DNA from: Alphaproteobacteria bacterium
GTDB taxonomy: Bacteria > Myxococcota_A > UBA796 > GCA-2862545
DNA length: 64,000 bases
Reading direction: 5' to 3'
NCBI GenBank assembly: GCA_020632955.1
Contig: JACKEO010000014.1
Span: 1-64,000, forward strand
Position 1 is the first letter of the stretch. Each line of letters opens with the position of its first letter. A model generated the notes under the pieces. It saw nothing but the letters and a program-made list of their open reading frames with translations, was not told the DNA's origin and searched no databases. Shown piece by piece: positions 43,742 through 54,155 of this stretch. The translations under genes were made by a program, and so were the position numbers.

Positions 43742-45628
43742 TCACGCGTCCTCGAACTCGGCGTCGATGATGTCGTCGTCGGACCCGCCGCCCGGCGCGC
43801 TGCCGGCGTCGGCCCCGGGCTCGCCGCCCTGGGTCTGCTGGTAGGCCACCTCGGCCAGCTTGTGGCTGGCCTGGGTGAGCGCCGTGAGCGCGGCCTCGAC
43901 CGTGCCGAGGTCGTCGGCGTCCTTGGCCTCGCGGGCCGTGCCGAGGGCCTCCTCCACCGCCGCCTTCTCGGCGCCCGGCAGCTTGTCGCCGTGCTCGCCC
44001 AGGTTCTTCTCGACGGCGTAGATCATGTTGTCGAGCTCGTTGCGCTTCTCGATGATCGCCTTCTTCTCCTTGTCGGCCGCCTCGTTCTGCTTGGCCTCGT
44101 CGACCATGCGCTGGATGTCGGCGTCCGACAGGCCACCCGAGGCCTCGATCGTGATCTTCTGCTCCTTGCCGGTGGCCTTGTCCTTGGCGCTCACCGACAG
44201 GATGCCGTTGGCGTCGATGCTGAACGACACCTCGACCTGGGGCATGCCGCGCGGCGCCGGGGCGATGCCGTCGAGCCGGAAGTTGCCCAGGAGCTTGTTG
44301 TCGCGCGCCATCGGACGCTCGCCCTGGAAGACGTAGACGTCGACCGCCGTCTGGTTGTCGGCGGCGGTGGAGAAGACCTGGCTCTTCTCGACCGGGATGG
44401 TGGTGTTGCGCTCGATCAGCGGGGTGAGCACGCCGCCGAGGGTCTCGATGCCCAGCGTGAGCGGGGTGACGTCGAGCAGCAGCATGTCGGTGACGTCCTC
44501 GGAGAGGATGCCGCCCTGGATGGCCGCGCCCAGGGCGACGACCTCGTCGGGGTTCACCGAGCGGTTCGGCTTCTTGCCGAAGAGCTCCTCCACCTTCTTC
44601 TGCACCAGCGGGATGCGCGTGGAGCCGCCGACGAGGATGACCTCGTCGATGTCGGCGGGCTTCAGGCCGGCGTCCTGCAGGGCCTTCTTGCAGGGGCCCA
44701 GGGTGCGGTCGACCAGCGGGGTGACCATGCGCTCGAACTCGGCCCGCGACAGCGGCACGTCGAGGTGCTTGGGGCCCGAGGCGTCGGCCGTGAGGAAGGG
44801 CAGGTTGATCTGCGTGGTGGTGGCGCTCGACAGCTCGACCTTCGCCTTCTCGGCGGCGTCCTTGAGGCGCTGGAGCACCATCGGCTGGCTGCGCACGTCG
44901 ATGCCGGTGTCGGCCTTGAACTTGCCGATCAGCCAGTCCACGACGACGTCGTCGAAGTCGTCGCCGCCCAGGTGGGTGTCGCCGTTGGTGGAGCGCACCT
45001 CGACCACGTTGTCGTCCACCTCGAGGATCGAGATGTCGAAGGTGCCGCCGCCCAGGTCGAAGACCGCGATGGTCTCGTCGGACTTCTTCTCCATGCCGTA
45101 GGCGAGCGCGGCCGCGGTGGGCTCGTTGATGATGCGCTTGACCTCGAGGCCCGCGATGCGGCCGGCGTCCTTCGTGGCCTGGCGCTGGCTGTCGTTGAAG
45201 TAGGCGGGCACCGTGATGACGGCCTCGGTGACGGGCTGGCCCAGGTAGGCCTCGGCCTGCAGCTTGAGCTTCTGCAGCACCAGCGCGCTCACCTCGGGCG
45301 GGCTGTAGTCCTTGCCCTGGACCCGGATGCGGCAGTCGCCGTTGTCGGCCTTGGTGATGGTGTAGGGCAGGCGCTCCACGTCGGACTTCGCCTCGTCGAA
45401 GCGGCGGCCGATGAGGCGCTTGCTCGAGTAGACCGTGTTCTCGGGGTTGGTGACGGCCTGGCGGCGCGCCGAGATGCCGACCAGCCGCTCGCCGTCCTTG
45501 GCGAAGCCGACGACGGACGGCGTGGTGCGCTGGCCCTCGTCGTTGACGATCACGGCCGGCTTGTCGCCGTCCATGACGGCCACGACGGAGTTCGTGGTGC
45601 CGAGGTCGATGCCGATGATCTTGCCCAT
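43742..45628 (-). CDS. dnaK: Chaperone protein DnaK (Hsp70)
   Basis: A 628-residue Hsp70. It has GIDLGTTNSVVAV at the N-terminus, the FNDSQRQATKDAGRIAGL and FDLGGGTFDISILE phosphate loops, VGGSTRIPLVQ and the substrate-binding domain with DVTPLTLGIET and NTTIPVEKSQVFSTA. The C-terminus ends EFEDA rather than the common EEVKD but keeps the acidic DDDIIDAE tail. ATG 45628 is standard. A TTGACG-type promoter shared in pattern with groES lies about 65-90 nt upstream. grpE is not adjacent. Confidence 0.97.
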   Translation of the reverse strand: MGKIIGIDLGTTNSVVAVMDGDKPAVIVNDEGQRTTPSVVGFAKDGERLVGISARRQAVTNPENTVYSSKRLIGRRFDEAKSDVERLPYTITKADNGDCRIRVQGKDYSPPEVSALVLQKLKLQAEAYLGQPVTEAVITVPAYFNDSQRQATKDAGRIAGLEVKRIINEPTAAALAYGMEKKSDETIAVFDLGGGTFDISILEVDDNVVEVRSTNGDTHLGGDDFDDVVVDWLIGKFKADTGIDVRSQPMVLQRLKDAAEKAKVELSSATTTQINLPFLTADASGPKHLDVPLSRAEFERMVTPLVDRTLGPCKKALQDAGLKPADIDEVILVGGSTRIPLVQKKVEELFGKKPNRSVNPDEVVALGAAIQGGILSEDVTDMLLLDVTPLTLGIETLGGVLTPLIERNTTIPVEKSQVFSTAADNQTAVDVYVFQGERPMARDNKLLGNFRLDGIAPAPRGMPQVEVSFSIDANGILSVSAKDKATGKEQKITIEASGGLSDADIQRMVDEAKQNEAADKEKKAIIEKRNELDNMIYAVEKNLGEHGDKLPGAEKAAVEEALGTAREAKDADDLGTVEAALTALTQASHKLAEVAYQQTQGGEPGADAGSAPGGGSDDDIIDAEFEDA

Positions 45629-45692
45629 GGTGGTGCCTCGTGACGGCGCGCGTCGGCCTCTCCCGGCCGGGCGCAGGGGTTGTGACGGGCGA

Positions 45693-45720
45693 GGTGTAGA
45701 CACGGCGCGGACCGCGTCAA
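45693..45720 (-). promoter_or_regulatory. dnaK promoter, same motif as groES promoter
   Basis: Reading left: TTGACG (complement of 45715-45720), a 16-nt spacer ending CGTGTC, then TACACC (complement of 45693-45698). The pattern TTGACG, ten variable bases, CGTGTCTA is identical in spacing and sequence to that upstream of groES. No CIRCE repeat (TTAGCACTC-type) was found, so HrcA control is not indicated. Confidence 0.6.
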
Positions 45721-45777
45721 CCGCTCCCGGCAGGGAGAGGGCCTCGCTGGATGGCCAAGCCTAGGGACGCGTCGGGC

Positions 45778-46179
45778 TCAGGCAAGGGGGGGCGCGTCGC
45801 GGCCCCTCCGCCGCGCGCTCCAGGCCAGGCGGGCCGCGCCGGCCAGCAGCAGCATCCCCGTGGCCATGCGTCCGCCGTCCTCCGGATCCATCAGCCCGAG
45901 CGGGGTGTAGGGCAGGACCACGAGCAGCGCGCCGATGCCCAGCAGCGCCGTCAGGGTGCGCGGCCCGCCGCGGCCCACCTCGCGGGTGGCCCAGGCGAAC
46001 AGGGGGGTGCGCAGACCCCAGAAGGCCCACACCCACCACGGCACGCGCCCCACGTCGAGCCAGCGGACGGCCAGCAGGATCGTGCCGGCCTCGGTGACCG
46101 CGAGACAGCCGAGGAAGACCGCGAGCACGAGGCGCACCACGCGGTCCACCAGGCCCTCGGGCGGGCGGGGGGCGCTCAC
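45778..46179 (-). CDS. Small polytopic membrane protein
   Basis: A 133-residue protein with four predicted membrane helices (VVRLVLAVFLGCLAVTEAGTILLAV, VWAFWGLRTPLFAWA, LTALLGIGALLVVLPY, MATGMLLLAGAARLAW) and a basic C-terminus. GTG 46179 overlaps the stop of the SGNH gene (GTGA), so the pair is translationally coupled and the products probably work together in the membrane. I do not recognise the family. Confidence 0.65.
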   Translation of the reverse strand: MSAPRPPEGLVDRVVRLVLAVFLGCLAVTEAGTILLAVRWLDVGRVPWWVWAFWGLRTPLFAWATREVGRGGPRTLTALLGIGALLVVLPYTPLGLMDPEDGGRMATGMLLLAGAARLAWSARRRGRDAPPLA

Positions 46180-47378
46180 GGCGTCACCTGCCGCGCGGTC
46201 TCGGCCACGATCGGCGCGAGGCGGTCGACATAGGAGCGGACGGCGCGCGGGGTGGGGTGGCCGTCGCCCGGGATGCGCCAGGGCTCGCCCTCGTCGGGGA
46301 GCGGGTCGCCCAGCACGCCCACCACGCGCACCTGCGGCGTGTCGGAGGCGAGCTCGCGCGCCAGGTCCACGTAGGGCGTGTACCAGGACTGGTCGCCGCC
46401 GTCGGGACGCCCCCACACCCAGATCACGGTGGGCAGGTCCTCGCGGGCCGCGATGGCCACGATCTCCTCGAGGGCCTGCCGCATGCTGAACCAGTCGAAG
46501 AGCTCGGCGCGCCACGCCTTCACGAAGCCCACGGCGAGGTCGAAGGCGTCCTGCGGGGTGAGCACGGCCGAGATCAGGCGCACGATCGGGTCGTCGAGCA
46601 TGCGCCGGTGGGTGTTGACCTCGAGCACCTGGCCGTCGTTGGGGGCCAGCACGGCCACCAGGGCCAGGTCCACCTCGCGCGTGCGGGTGAGCCAGTCGAG
46701 CGTGCGCGCGTAGCTGTGCAGGCTGGCGCCGGGCTGCCCGACGTTGTGCAGCGACAGCAGGCCCGGGTCGCTGGCCTGCAGCCGCTCGCGGAGCTGCCAG
46801 CACAGCGTCTCCTCGTCGTCGAGGGCCTGACCGAACACGAAGGAGTCGCCCACCAGGAAGGTGCGCACGCGGCCCGCGCTGTCGGGCAGGCCGTCGGGCG
46901 TGCAGCGGCGCATGCCCTCGGTGTCGACCTGGACCTTGCCCAGGTAGGGCCCGCGCTCCACCACCCAGGACGCCCCGGGCTCGAAGGGGAAGCGCCCCAC
47001 CTCGGGCGGCCCGACGAAGCCCTGCGACAGCATGCCGTGCCGCGTCTCCTGGTCGAGGTGGACGGCGGCGGCGCCCGCCAGCAGGAGCGCGGCCACCACC
47101 CAGCCGGCCTGCACGGCCCGATCGTCCCGCGCCAGGCCCACGCGCCGGTGCACGAAGAGGGCCCCGCCGCCCAGCAGGGCGCCGCCCGCGAGGTACCCGG
47201 CCACCCACCAGGTGATCCACGGGTCGGCGTCGTGGGCGAGGCCGTAGGTCCAGAGGATCAGGCGGATCGCGGCCCAGGCCACCATGCGCAGCGCCACCGC
47301 CGCCACCACCGCGAGCGCCGTCGCCAGCAGCATGCGCAGGGCGGGGGCGGGCTTCGACGGGGGGAGGGCACGATCCAC
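46176..47378 (-). CDS. Membrane-anchored SGNH/GDSL-like hydrolase
   Basis: A protein of about 400 residues with two to three N-terminal membrane segments followed by an extracytoplasmic SGNH-type domain: FLVGDSFVFGQ (block I Ser), VGQPGASLHSY (block II Gly), LAPNDGQV (block III Asn) and IPGDGHPTPRAVRSY (block V Asp/His). Such proteins are esterases or O-acetyltransferase partners acting on envelope glycans. The start is uncertain: GTG 47378 covers the whole conserved region, while ATG 47333 at the first helix is possible. It diverges from groES. Confidence 0.75.
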   Translation of the reverse strand: MDRALPPSKPAPALRMLLATALAVVAAVALRMVAWAAIRLILWTYGLAHDADPWITWWVAGYLAGGALLGGGALFVHRRVGLARDDRAVQAGWVVAALLLAGAAAVHLDQETRHGMLSQGFVGPPEVGRFPFEPGASWVVERGPYLGKVQVDTEGMRRCTPDGLPDSAGRVRTFLVGDSFVFGQALDDEETLCWQLRERLQASDPGLLSLHNVGQPGASLHSYARTLDWLTRTREVDLALVAVLAPNDGQVLEVNTHRRMLDDPIVRLISAVLTPQDAFDLAVGFVKAWRAELFDWFSMRQALEEIVAIAAREDLPTVIWVWGRPDGGDQSWYTPYVDLARELASDTPQVRVVGVLGDPLPDEGEPWRIPGDGHPTPRAVRSYVDRLAPIVAETARQVTP

Positions 47379-47424
47379 GTCTGGCTCTACCTGCGGCGTG
47401 CCGACGTCCGCAAGGCGGATCCAC

Positions 47425-47452
47425 TTGACGGGCGGGGCCTCGTGTCTAGCTG
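47425..47452 (+). promoter_or_regulatory. groESL promoter
   Basis: TTGACG (47425-47430), a 16-nt spacer ending CGTGTC and TAGCTG (47447-47452) lie 26 nt before ATG 47479. The block TTGACG, ten bases, CGTGTCTA recurs exactly upstream of dnaK. The shared extended element suggests common control of the two chaperone operons, by a heat-shock sigma factor or a common regulator. Confidence 0.6.
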
Positions 47453-47478
47453 TCGCCCGCAACCGGGAGGACCCCCTC

Positions 47479-47769
47479 ATGACCAGCTTCCGCCCCCTGT
47501 ACGACCGCGTCCTCGTCAAGCGCCTGGAGGCCGAGGAGCGCTCGGCCGGCGGTCTCGTCATCCCCGACTCCGCCAAGGAGAAGCCGCAACAGGCCGAGGT
47601 GATCGCCATCGGCACGGGCCGCCGCTCCAAGGACGGCGAGCTCACCCCGCTCACCGTGAAGGTCGGCGACCGCGTGCTCTTCGGCAAGTACTCGGGCGAC
47701 GAGATCAAGCTCGGTGGCGACGCCCACCTCATCCTCCGCGAGGACGACATCCTCGCGATCCTCGACTGA
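47479..47769 (+). CDS. groES: Co-chaperonin GroES (Hsp10)
   Basis: A 96-residue co-chaperonin with FRPLYDRVLVKRLEAEERSAGGLVIPDSAKEKPQQAEV, including the mobile loop, and VGDRVLFGKYSGDEIKLGG. GGGAGG lies 8 nt before ATG 47479; upstream in-frame codons are antisense to the SGNH gene and are rejected. groEL follows after 35 nt. Confidence 0.97.
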   Translation: MTSFRPLYDRVLVKRLEAEERSAGGLVIPDSAKEKPQQAEVIAIGTGRRSKDGELTPLTVKVGDRVLFGKYSGDEIKLGGDAHLILREDDILAILD

Positions 47770-47804
47770 ACCCCTCGCACTGAACGCACGCCACGGAGTC
47801 CACG

Positions 47805-49400
<1,596 letters not shown>

Positions 49401-49420
49401 TCCTCACGCCCCCGGGTCCC

Positions 49421-49457
49421 GCGACCCCCGCCCCGGCTCGACCGGCGCGGGGGTCGC
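49421..49457. terminator. Hairpin between groEL and convergent SGNH gene
   Basis: GCGACCCCCGC (49421-49431) pairs perfectly with GCGGGGGTCGC (49447-49457), an 11-bp G+C stem with a 15-nt loop. It lies 20 nt past the groEL stop and 4 nt before the other gene's stop, so it can serve both strands. There is no U-tract, so intrinsic termination is uncertain. Confidence 0.6.
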
Positions 49458-49461
49458 CTGC

Positions 49462-50550
49462 TCAGGGGGGCGGGGTGGGGGGCAGCAGCGCGAGATCGAT
49501 CAGGACCTGCTCGACGACGTCGGCCACCACCACGTTGCCCGACACGGTCCAGTGCCCGGTCTGCCCGACGGTCTGCAGATCGGGGGTCCGGTCCATCACC
49601 TCGCCGACGCGGTCCAGGCAGGGGAAGTCCTGTCGTGCGCACCACCGTGCGAAGAAGTGGCGGGCCAGCTCGTCGGCGCTCTGCGTGCGCCCGTCGCGGA
49701 GCTGGGCGAGCTCGTGCGGGGTGGGCAGCGCCACGAACACGGGGAGCGCGCCCATCTCGCGCACCGCGCGGGCCCAGCGATCCAGCAGCGCCTCGTTGAT
49801 CGCGAAGGCCTCGGCGCCGCGCGGGCCCTCCAGGACGTTGTGCCAGGCCTGCCGCTCGGCCAGCACGGTCGCGAGGTCGACCAGGCGCGGACGCAGGGCG
49901 ACGTGACGGAGCATCTCGTGGGGGCCCGGCAGCGGCGGGCCATGCAGGACCAGCTCCCCCGCCTCCAGCGTGAACCGGGGCTTGGCGTACGAGATGAAGC
50001 CCGTGAGCGCGCGCGGGATGTCGATGCCGATGCCCGGGAGCAGCACCACCTCGGGCTGCAGGGCGGGCGCGTCGCGTTCGGTGCGCAGCGTCACCTGGTC
50101 GAGGCCGTAGCCGGGGCCGGCGAGGACCATCATGTCGAGGTCCGGGCGGCGGGCCTCCAGCACGCCGTGCCAGGCCTCGTCGACCCGGACGTCGCTGCCG
50201 AAGGCGAAGGAGTCGCCCACCACGACGACGCGACGGGCGCCCTCGCTGCGCGGCAGGCCCGCGTCGCGCAGCCCCCGCGCGTCGATGTCGGCGAAGCCCG
50301 CGCGGGGGACCCAGCCGAGCAGGGGGTCGAAGGCGGTGTCCTCCCAGGTGCCCCCGCTGTCGGGCGACCGGCTGCGGCTCCACGCCACCAGCCACCCCCG
50401 ATACCAGTGGAGCTGCGCTGCGGTGTCGGCCCACTGCACCCGCAGCATCCGCTCGGTCACCCCGGGAGCGAACACGAGGAGGCGCACCGCCACCTCGGCT
50501 GCGAGCAGCCCCACCGCGAGGCCCGCGAGAGGGCGCAGCAGCCGCCTCAC
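49462..50550 (-). CDS. SGNH/GDSL-like secreted or anchored hydrolase
   Basis: A 362-residue protein with an N-terminal signal anchor (LAGLAVGLLAAEVAVRLLVF). SGNH-like features are VVVVGDSFAFGSDV (block I), AGPGYGLDQ (Gly region) and a C-terminal GHWTVSGNVVVADVV resembling the block V His region. It belongs to the same broad family as the proteins at 1975 and 46176 but aligns only loosely. It begins 36 nt after the M16-like gene and is probably cotranscribed with it. Confidence 0.7.
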   Translation of the reverse strand: MRRLLRPLAGLAVGLLAAEVAVRLLVFAPGVTERMLRVQWADTAAQLHWYRGWLVAWSRSRSPDSGGTWEDTAFDPLLGWVPRAGFADIDARGLRDAGLPRSEGARRVVVVGDSFAFGSDVRVDEAWHGVLEARRPDLDMMVLAGPGYGLDQVTLRTERDAPALQPEVVLLPGIGIDIPRALTGFISYAKPRFTLEAGELVLHGPPLPGPHEMLRHVALRPRLVDLATVLAERQAWHNVLEGPRGAEAFAINEALLDRWARAVREMGALPVFVALPTPHELAQLRDGRTQSADELARHFFARWCARQDFPCLDRVGEVMDRTPDLQTVGQTGHWTVSGNVVVADVVEQVLIDLALLPPTPPP

Positions 50551-50586
50551 GGCGTCACCGGGGGAAGCAGGGTCATCCGGTCTCCC

Positions 50587-53382
50587 TCAGGGCCGCGCCG
50601 AGACCACGGTGGTGGCCTGGGTGCCGACACAGGGCGCGAGCCAGGCCTGCACCTCGGCTGCGGTGACGGCGGCGAGCTCGGTCGGCCAGCGCGCGGCGTG
50701 CGCCGCCAGGTCCCCCTCGTGGGCGATGAGCTGGTCGAAGACGTACTGCTCGTCGGCGTAGCGCACGAGCGCCTGCTGGGCCGTGAAGGCCCGGGCGGCG
50801 GCCAGCGCGTCCGGCGCGGGGCCGGCCGTGGCCAGGGTGTCGAGGGCCTCGCGCAGCGTGGCGCCCGCGGCCTCGGCCGCGTCGGCGGGCAGGGCCACGG
50901 TGAGGTCGAGGAGGTGGTCGGCGCCCCAGCGATCCAGGTGCACCCGCACCGGGTCGAGCGGCGCGGCGCCGAGGGCCGTCGTGGCCAGCGGGCGCAGGAT
51001 CTGGGCCCCCACCTCCTGCACGGCCGGCGGGGCGGTGGGGTCGGGGGCGCACGCCACGCCCACCTGAGCGAACGGGGTGCGGGGGTCCACGAAGCCCGCC
51101 TGGGCCGCCGAGGTGGCGGGGGTGCGGGAGACGGGGGCCGGCGGACCGTCCTCTCCCTTGGGCTTCTCCTTCCAGTCCAGGAACATCTTGCGGCCGATCT
51201 GCAGCGCCTCGGCCGGGTCGATGCCACCCACCACCACCACCGTGACGGTCTCGGGGCGCCAGGCGTTGTCGGTGTAGGTGCGGAGCAGGTTCTCGCCCAC
51301 CTTGCTGCCCTCGGCCATGAGCTCCCAGCGGTTCATCACCAGCGGGTGGTCGGCCCCGAGCGCGTGGGCGGTGCGGGCCTTCCGGGCCTGCTCGTAGGGG
51401 TCGGCGAGCAGGCGATCCACCGCGTCCTGGCCCGCGAAGCGACGCTCCCGGCGGTAGTTGAAGTCCGGCTTGGTGATGAAGCCGTCGGCGGCGCGCCTGA
51501 GGAGCCACAGCATGGCGTCCAGGTTGCCGATCGTGCCGTCGACGCCCGCGATGGGCCCGCTGGGACCGAGCTGGAACCACACCAGGCCGGCGATGGCGGC
51601 GGCGGCGGTGTTGTACCCGCCCCGTGGGACCTCGTCGCGGGTCCACTGGGTCTGGTCCCAGGCCCACGAGGCGAGGCCGCGTCGCGGCTCGGTGGCCACG
51701 CCCCCGCGGGCGTGCACGGCCGCGCGCACCACGCCCAGGTCGCCGTGGCGCAGCGCCACGAGGCGCACGCCGTTGGGCAGCACCTCGGAGGCGAGGTCGA
51801 CGAGGCGCGGCGCCACCACGGCCACCTCGGCGGCAGGCGCCTGGACGGCGGCCTCGTGGGGCAGCGTCTCGGGATCCGACGGGAAGCGCTCGGCCTTGTA
51901 CTCGAAGGCCGCGAAGTCGCCCTGGAGGTCGGGCCGTCCCTTGGCCGCCAGCATCGGCCCGGTGTCGGTGCCCCACGGCACCACGAGACGCACTGTGGCC
52001 TTCTTGGGGTCGAGCCAGGTGCGCACGAAGCGGGCCACCTCCGGCGCCCCCGTCCGGGCGTAGCGGAAGAGGTCGTCGGCATGCCAGAGGGCGGCGCCGG
52101 TGAAGTGGCTGCGGGCCGCGTCGTAGACGGCGTCGGGGTTGCGCACCACGCCGATCTCGCCGATCGAGAAGGTGAGGGCGATCACCTGCGCGGCGTGGTC
52201 CATCACGACGTAGAGGTCCTGCAGGGCCTGCAGCCCCTCCTTGAGATCGGACTCCACGTTCTGCGGGAGCTGCTCCCACTTCGCGGTCATCACCTTGCGG
52301 AGCTTGTCGACGTTCGTGCCCTCGGGCACGCGCACCCGGCAGAACATGGCCGACGCCAGCCGGCCGGGGACCGCGTCGCAGGAGGGCTCGAAGCGCACCT
52401 GCCGCTCGGTGCTCATGTTGACGATCGCGTCGAGGGCGCGGCGGTCCATCACCGACTCCGCCAGGCGCAGCAGCGGATCGTAGGGGGTGTAGGCGGCGGG
52501 CAGTGGCCACGCCCACACGAGCCAGGGCGCGTCGGTCGGGCCCTCGATGGGGGGCGGGCCCGCCGGCGTGTCGGGCGGGGTCTCGGGGTTCCAGCCCTCG
52601 ACCTTCGGGGTGGTGCAGGAGCCCTCGTCGGGGCGCTGGCCGTCGGGCGTCTCGTAGACGAGGGCGTCGGGCAGCAGGGTGGTGAGGCGCTCGATGGCCT
52701 CGTCCACCGACAGGTCGCCCGTCAGGTACAGCGTGGACCGGGTCTTGTCGTGCAGCGCCGCGAGGGGGACGAGGTCGTCCGGGCGCAGCGCGGCGAGCGT
52801 GCGTGGCGTGACCGGGCGCGCGGCGGATCCGGCCAGCGGGAAGAAGCCGTCCGGCATCAGCGTGGGGAGGGCGGCGGCCTCGAGCGCTGCGGGCCGCACC
52901 ACCTCGGCCGTCACGGCCCCGCGCACGTCCTCGAAGGTGGCCTCGTCGACGCCCGCGAGGGGGTCGGTGATCCACTGGGCCGCCACGGCCAGCAGCTCGG
53001 GCAGCGCCGCCACCGGCGCCTCCACCAGGTAGACCGTGGCGGCATCGAGCACCTGCACGTCCCACTCGGCCCCCACGCCGGCGAGTCGCTCGCGCACCCG
53101 GGCGCCGCCGTCGGTGGTGGCGTGGAAGGCGGCCCGCGCCAGCACCTGCGACGCGCCCTCGCGGCCTGCGGGGTCGCCCGTGCGGCCGGCGTCGGTGGTG
53201 AGCGTCATCGTGATCACCGGCTCGCGGCGATCCTCGCGGAGGGTCACGCGGAGGCCCGAGGGCAGGCAGGCCTCCTGCACGGGGCGGATGATCGGCGGCG
53301 GCTTGGGCGTGAAGTCCGGCGGCGGCGGTCGGGCGTCGACGCCGCGGGTGAGCAGGAGGAGGGCGAGCAGGGGGAGGCCCAT
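50587..53382 (-). CDS. M16-family (insulinase-like) protein, catalytic motif absent
   Basis: A 931-residue secreted protein with signal peptide LLALLLLTRGVDA. It shows the duplicated M16 layout: each half starts with LPSGLRVTLREDRREP or LPNGVRLVALRHGDLG, the usual entry strand. Where active enzymes have HxxEH, this protein has GREGASQVLARAAF in the first half and RRGLASWAWDQTQ in the second, with no His-x-x-Glu-His in either. It is probably a non-catalytic scaffold, or a subunit pairing with an active partner encoded elsewhere. ATG 53382 has GAGG upstream. Confidence 0.82.
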   Translation of the reverse strand: MGLPLLALLLLTRGVDARPPPPDFTPKPPPIIRPVQEACLPSGLRVTLREDRREPVITMTLTTDAGRTGDPAGREGASQVLARAAFHATTDGGARVRERLAGVGAEWDVQVLDAATVYLVEAPVAALPELLAVAAQWITDPLAGVDEATFEDVRGAVTAEVVRPAALEAAALPTLMPDGFFPLAGSAARPVTPRTLAALRPDDLVPLAALHDKTRSTLYLTGDLSVDEAIERLTTLLPDALVYETPDGQRPDEGSCTTPKVEGWNPETPPDTPAGPPPIEGPTDAPWLVWAWPLPAAYTPYDPLLRLAESVMDRRALDAIVNMSTERQVRFEPSCDAVPGRLASAMFCRVRVPEGTNVDKLRKVMTAKWEQLPQNVESDLKEGLQALQDLYVVMDHAAQVIALTFSIGEIGVVRNPDAVYDAARSHFTGAALWHADDLFRYARTGAPEVARFVRTWLDPKKATVRLVVPWGTDTGPMLAAKGRPDLQGDFAAFEYKAERFPSDPETLPHEAAVQAPAAEVAVVAPRLVDLASEVLPNGVRLVALRHGDLGVVRAAVHARGGVATEPRRGLASWAWDQTQWTRDEVPRGGYNTAAAAIAGLVWFQLGPSGPIAGVDGTIGNLDAMLWLLRRAADGFITKPDFNYRRERRFAGQDAVDRLLADPYEQARKARTAHALGADHPLVMNRWELMAEGSKVGENLLRTYTDNAWRPETVTVVVVGGIDPAEALQIGRKMFLDWKEKPKGEDGPPAPVSRTPATSAAQAGFVDPRTPFAQVGVACAPDPTAPPAVQEVGAQILRPLATTALGAAPLDPVRVHLDRWGADHLLDLTVALPADAAEAAGATLREALDTLATAGPAPDALAAARAFTAQQALVRYADEQYVFDQLIAHEGDLAAHAARWPTELAAVTAAEVQAWLAPCVGTQATTVVSARP

Positions 53383-53651
53383 GGCATCCTCGGGGTGGGG
53401 GCGGAGCCTACCGCGCGCGGGGCGACCCGGTCGTGCTCCCCGCAGACGCCCACATCGGCCCGTCGCTTCCGCGCACGGACCCTCGTCCTGTCGAGAACCT
53501 GTGAGGAGCGCCGCAGCGTGACAAGACTTCGCGTCCGTCCGCGTCTGAGGGGTGCAGGCTGACAGCCTGTCCGCACACCGGGCGCTGGAGGCGTCTGGAG
53601 CGGTCCCCGGACTGGCCCGCCTCGTGCTTGTCCGCCCCCCGGAGGTGTCCC

Positions 53652-54083
53652 ATGCGTCGGCTGCTCTCGCGCTCCCTGGCCCGCTCCGGACCAGCCTGGT
53701 CCCGTCACCCCGTCTCCCGCATCGCCGTGGTCGCGGCGGCGTCGGCCCTCCTCGCGGTCTGCGCCGGGCAGGCGGCGGCGCTCTCCGCGCCCGACACCCG
53801 GGCGGCGCAGGTGCGGGCCGACCTGGTGGAGCTGTCGCGTGAGCTCGAGCGCTACCGCGTGTGCCACGGGGACTGGCCCAGCTCGCTGGACGCCGTGGTC
53901 GACGAGACGCCGCTCGACCCCTGGGGTCGACCCTACGTGCTCGCGCCGCCCGCGGGGGCCCGCAGCGCCCCGGACGTGCTCGCGCTCGGCGCCGACGGCT
54001 GGCCGGGCGGCGAGGGGGCCGCGCAGGACGTGTGGGCGAGCGAGCTGCCCGCGCGGCCGGGCGGGGTCGAGCCGGGCTGCTGA
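53652..54083 (+). CDS. GspG-like pseudopilin C-terminal-domain protein
   Basis: A 143-residue protein. GGAGGT is correctly placed before ATG 53652. One hydrophobic segment (IAVVAAASALLAVCAGQAAAL) is followed by a helix and the type II secretion major-pseudopilin ending DPWGRPYVL, PDVLALGADGWPGGEG and DVWASE, the Ca2+-binding end of GspG. The prepilin peptidase site (Gly before Phe-Thr-Leu-Ile-Glu) is missing, so it may be exported by a normal signal peptide. No other Gsp genes are nearby. Confidence 0.72.
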   Translation: MRRLLSRSLARSGPAWSRHPVSRIAVVAAASALLAVCAGQAAALSAPDTRAAQVRADLVELSRELERYRVCHGDWPSSLDAVVDETPLDPWGRPYVLAPPAGARSAPDVLALGADGWPGGEGAAQDVWASELPARPGGVEPGC

Positions 54084-54155
54084 TCGTGCGTCCCGGGCCC
54101 GCTGCGGTGGGTCGGGGTATGCACGGCCGGGCTCGATCGCGGGAGCAGACCAGGC

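Noticed and set aside
47379..47478. CIRCE/HrcA operator upstream of groES
   Set aside because: No TTAGCACTC-type inverted repeat exists in this gap or upstream of dnaK.
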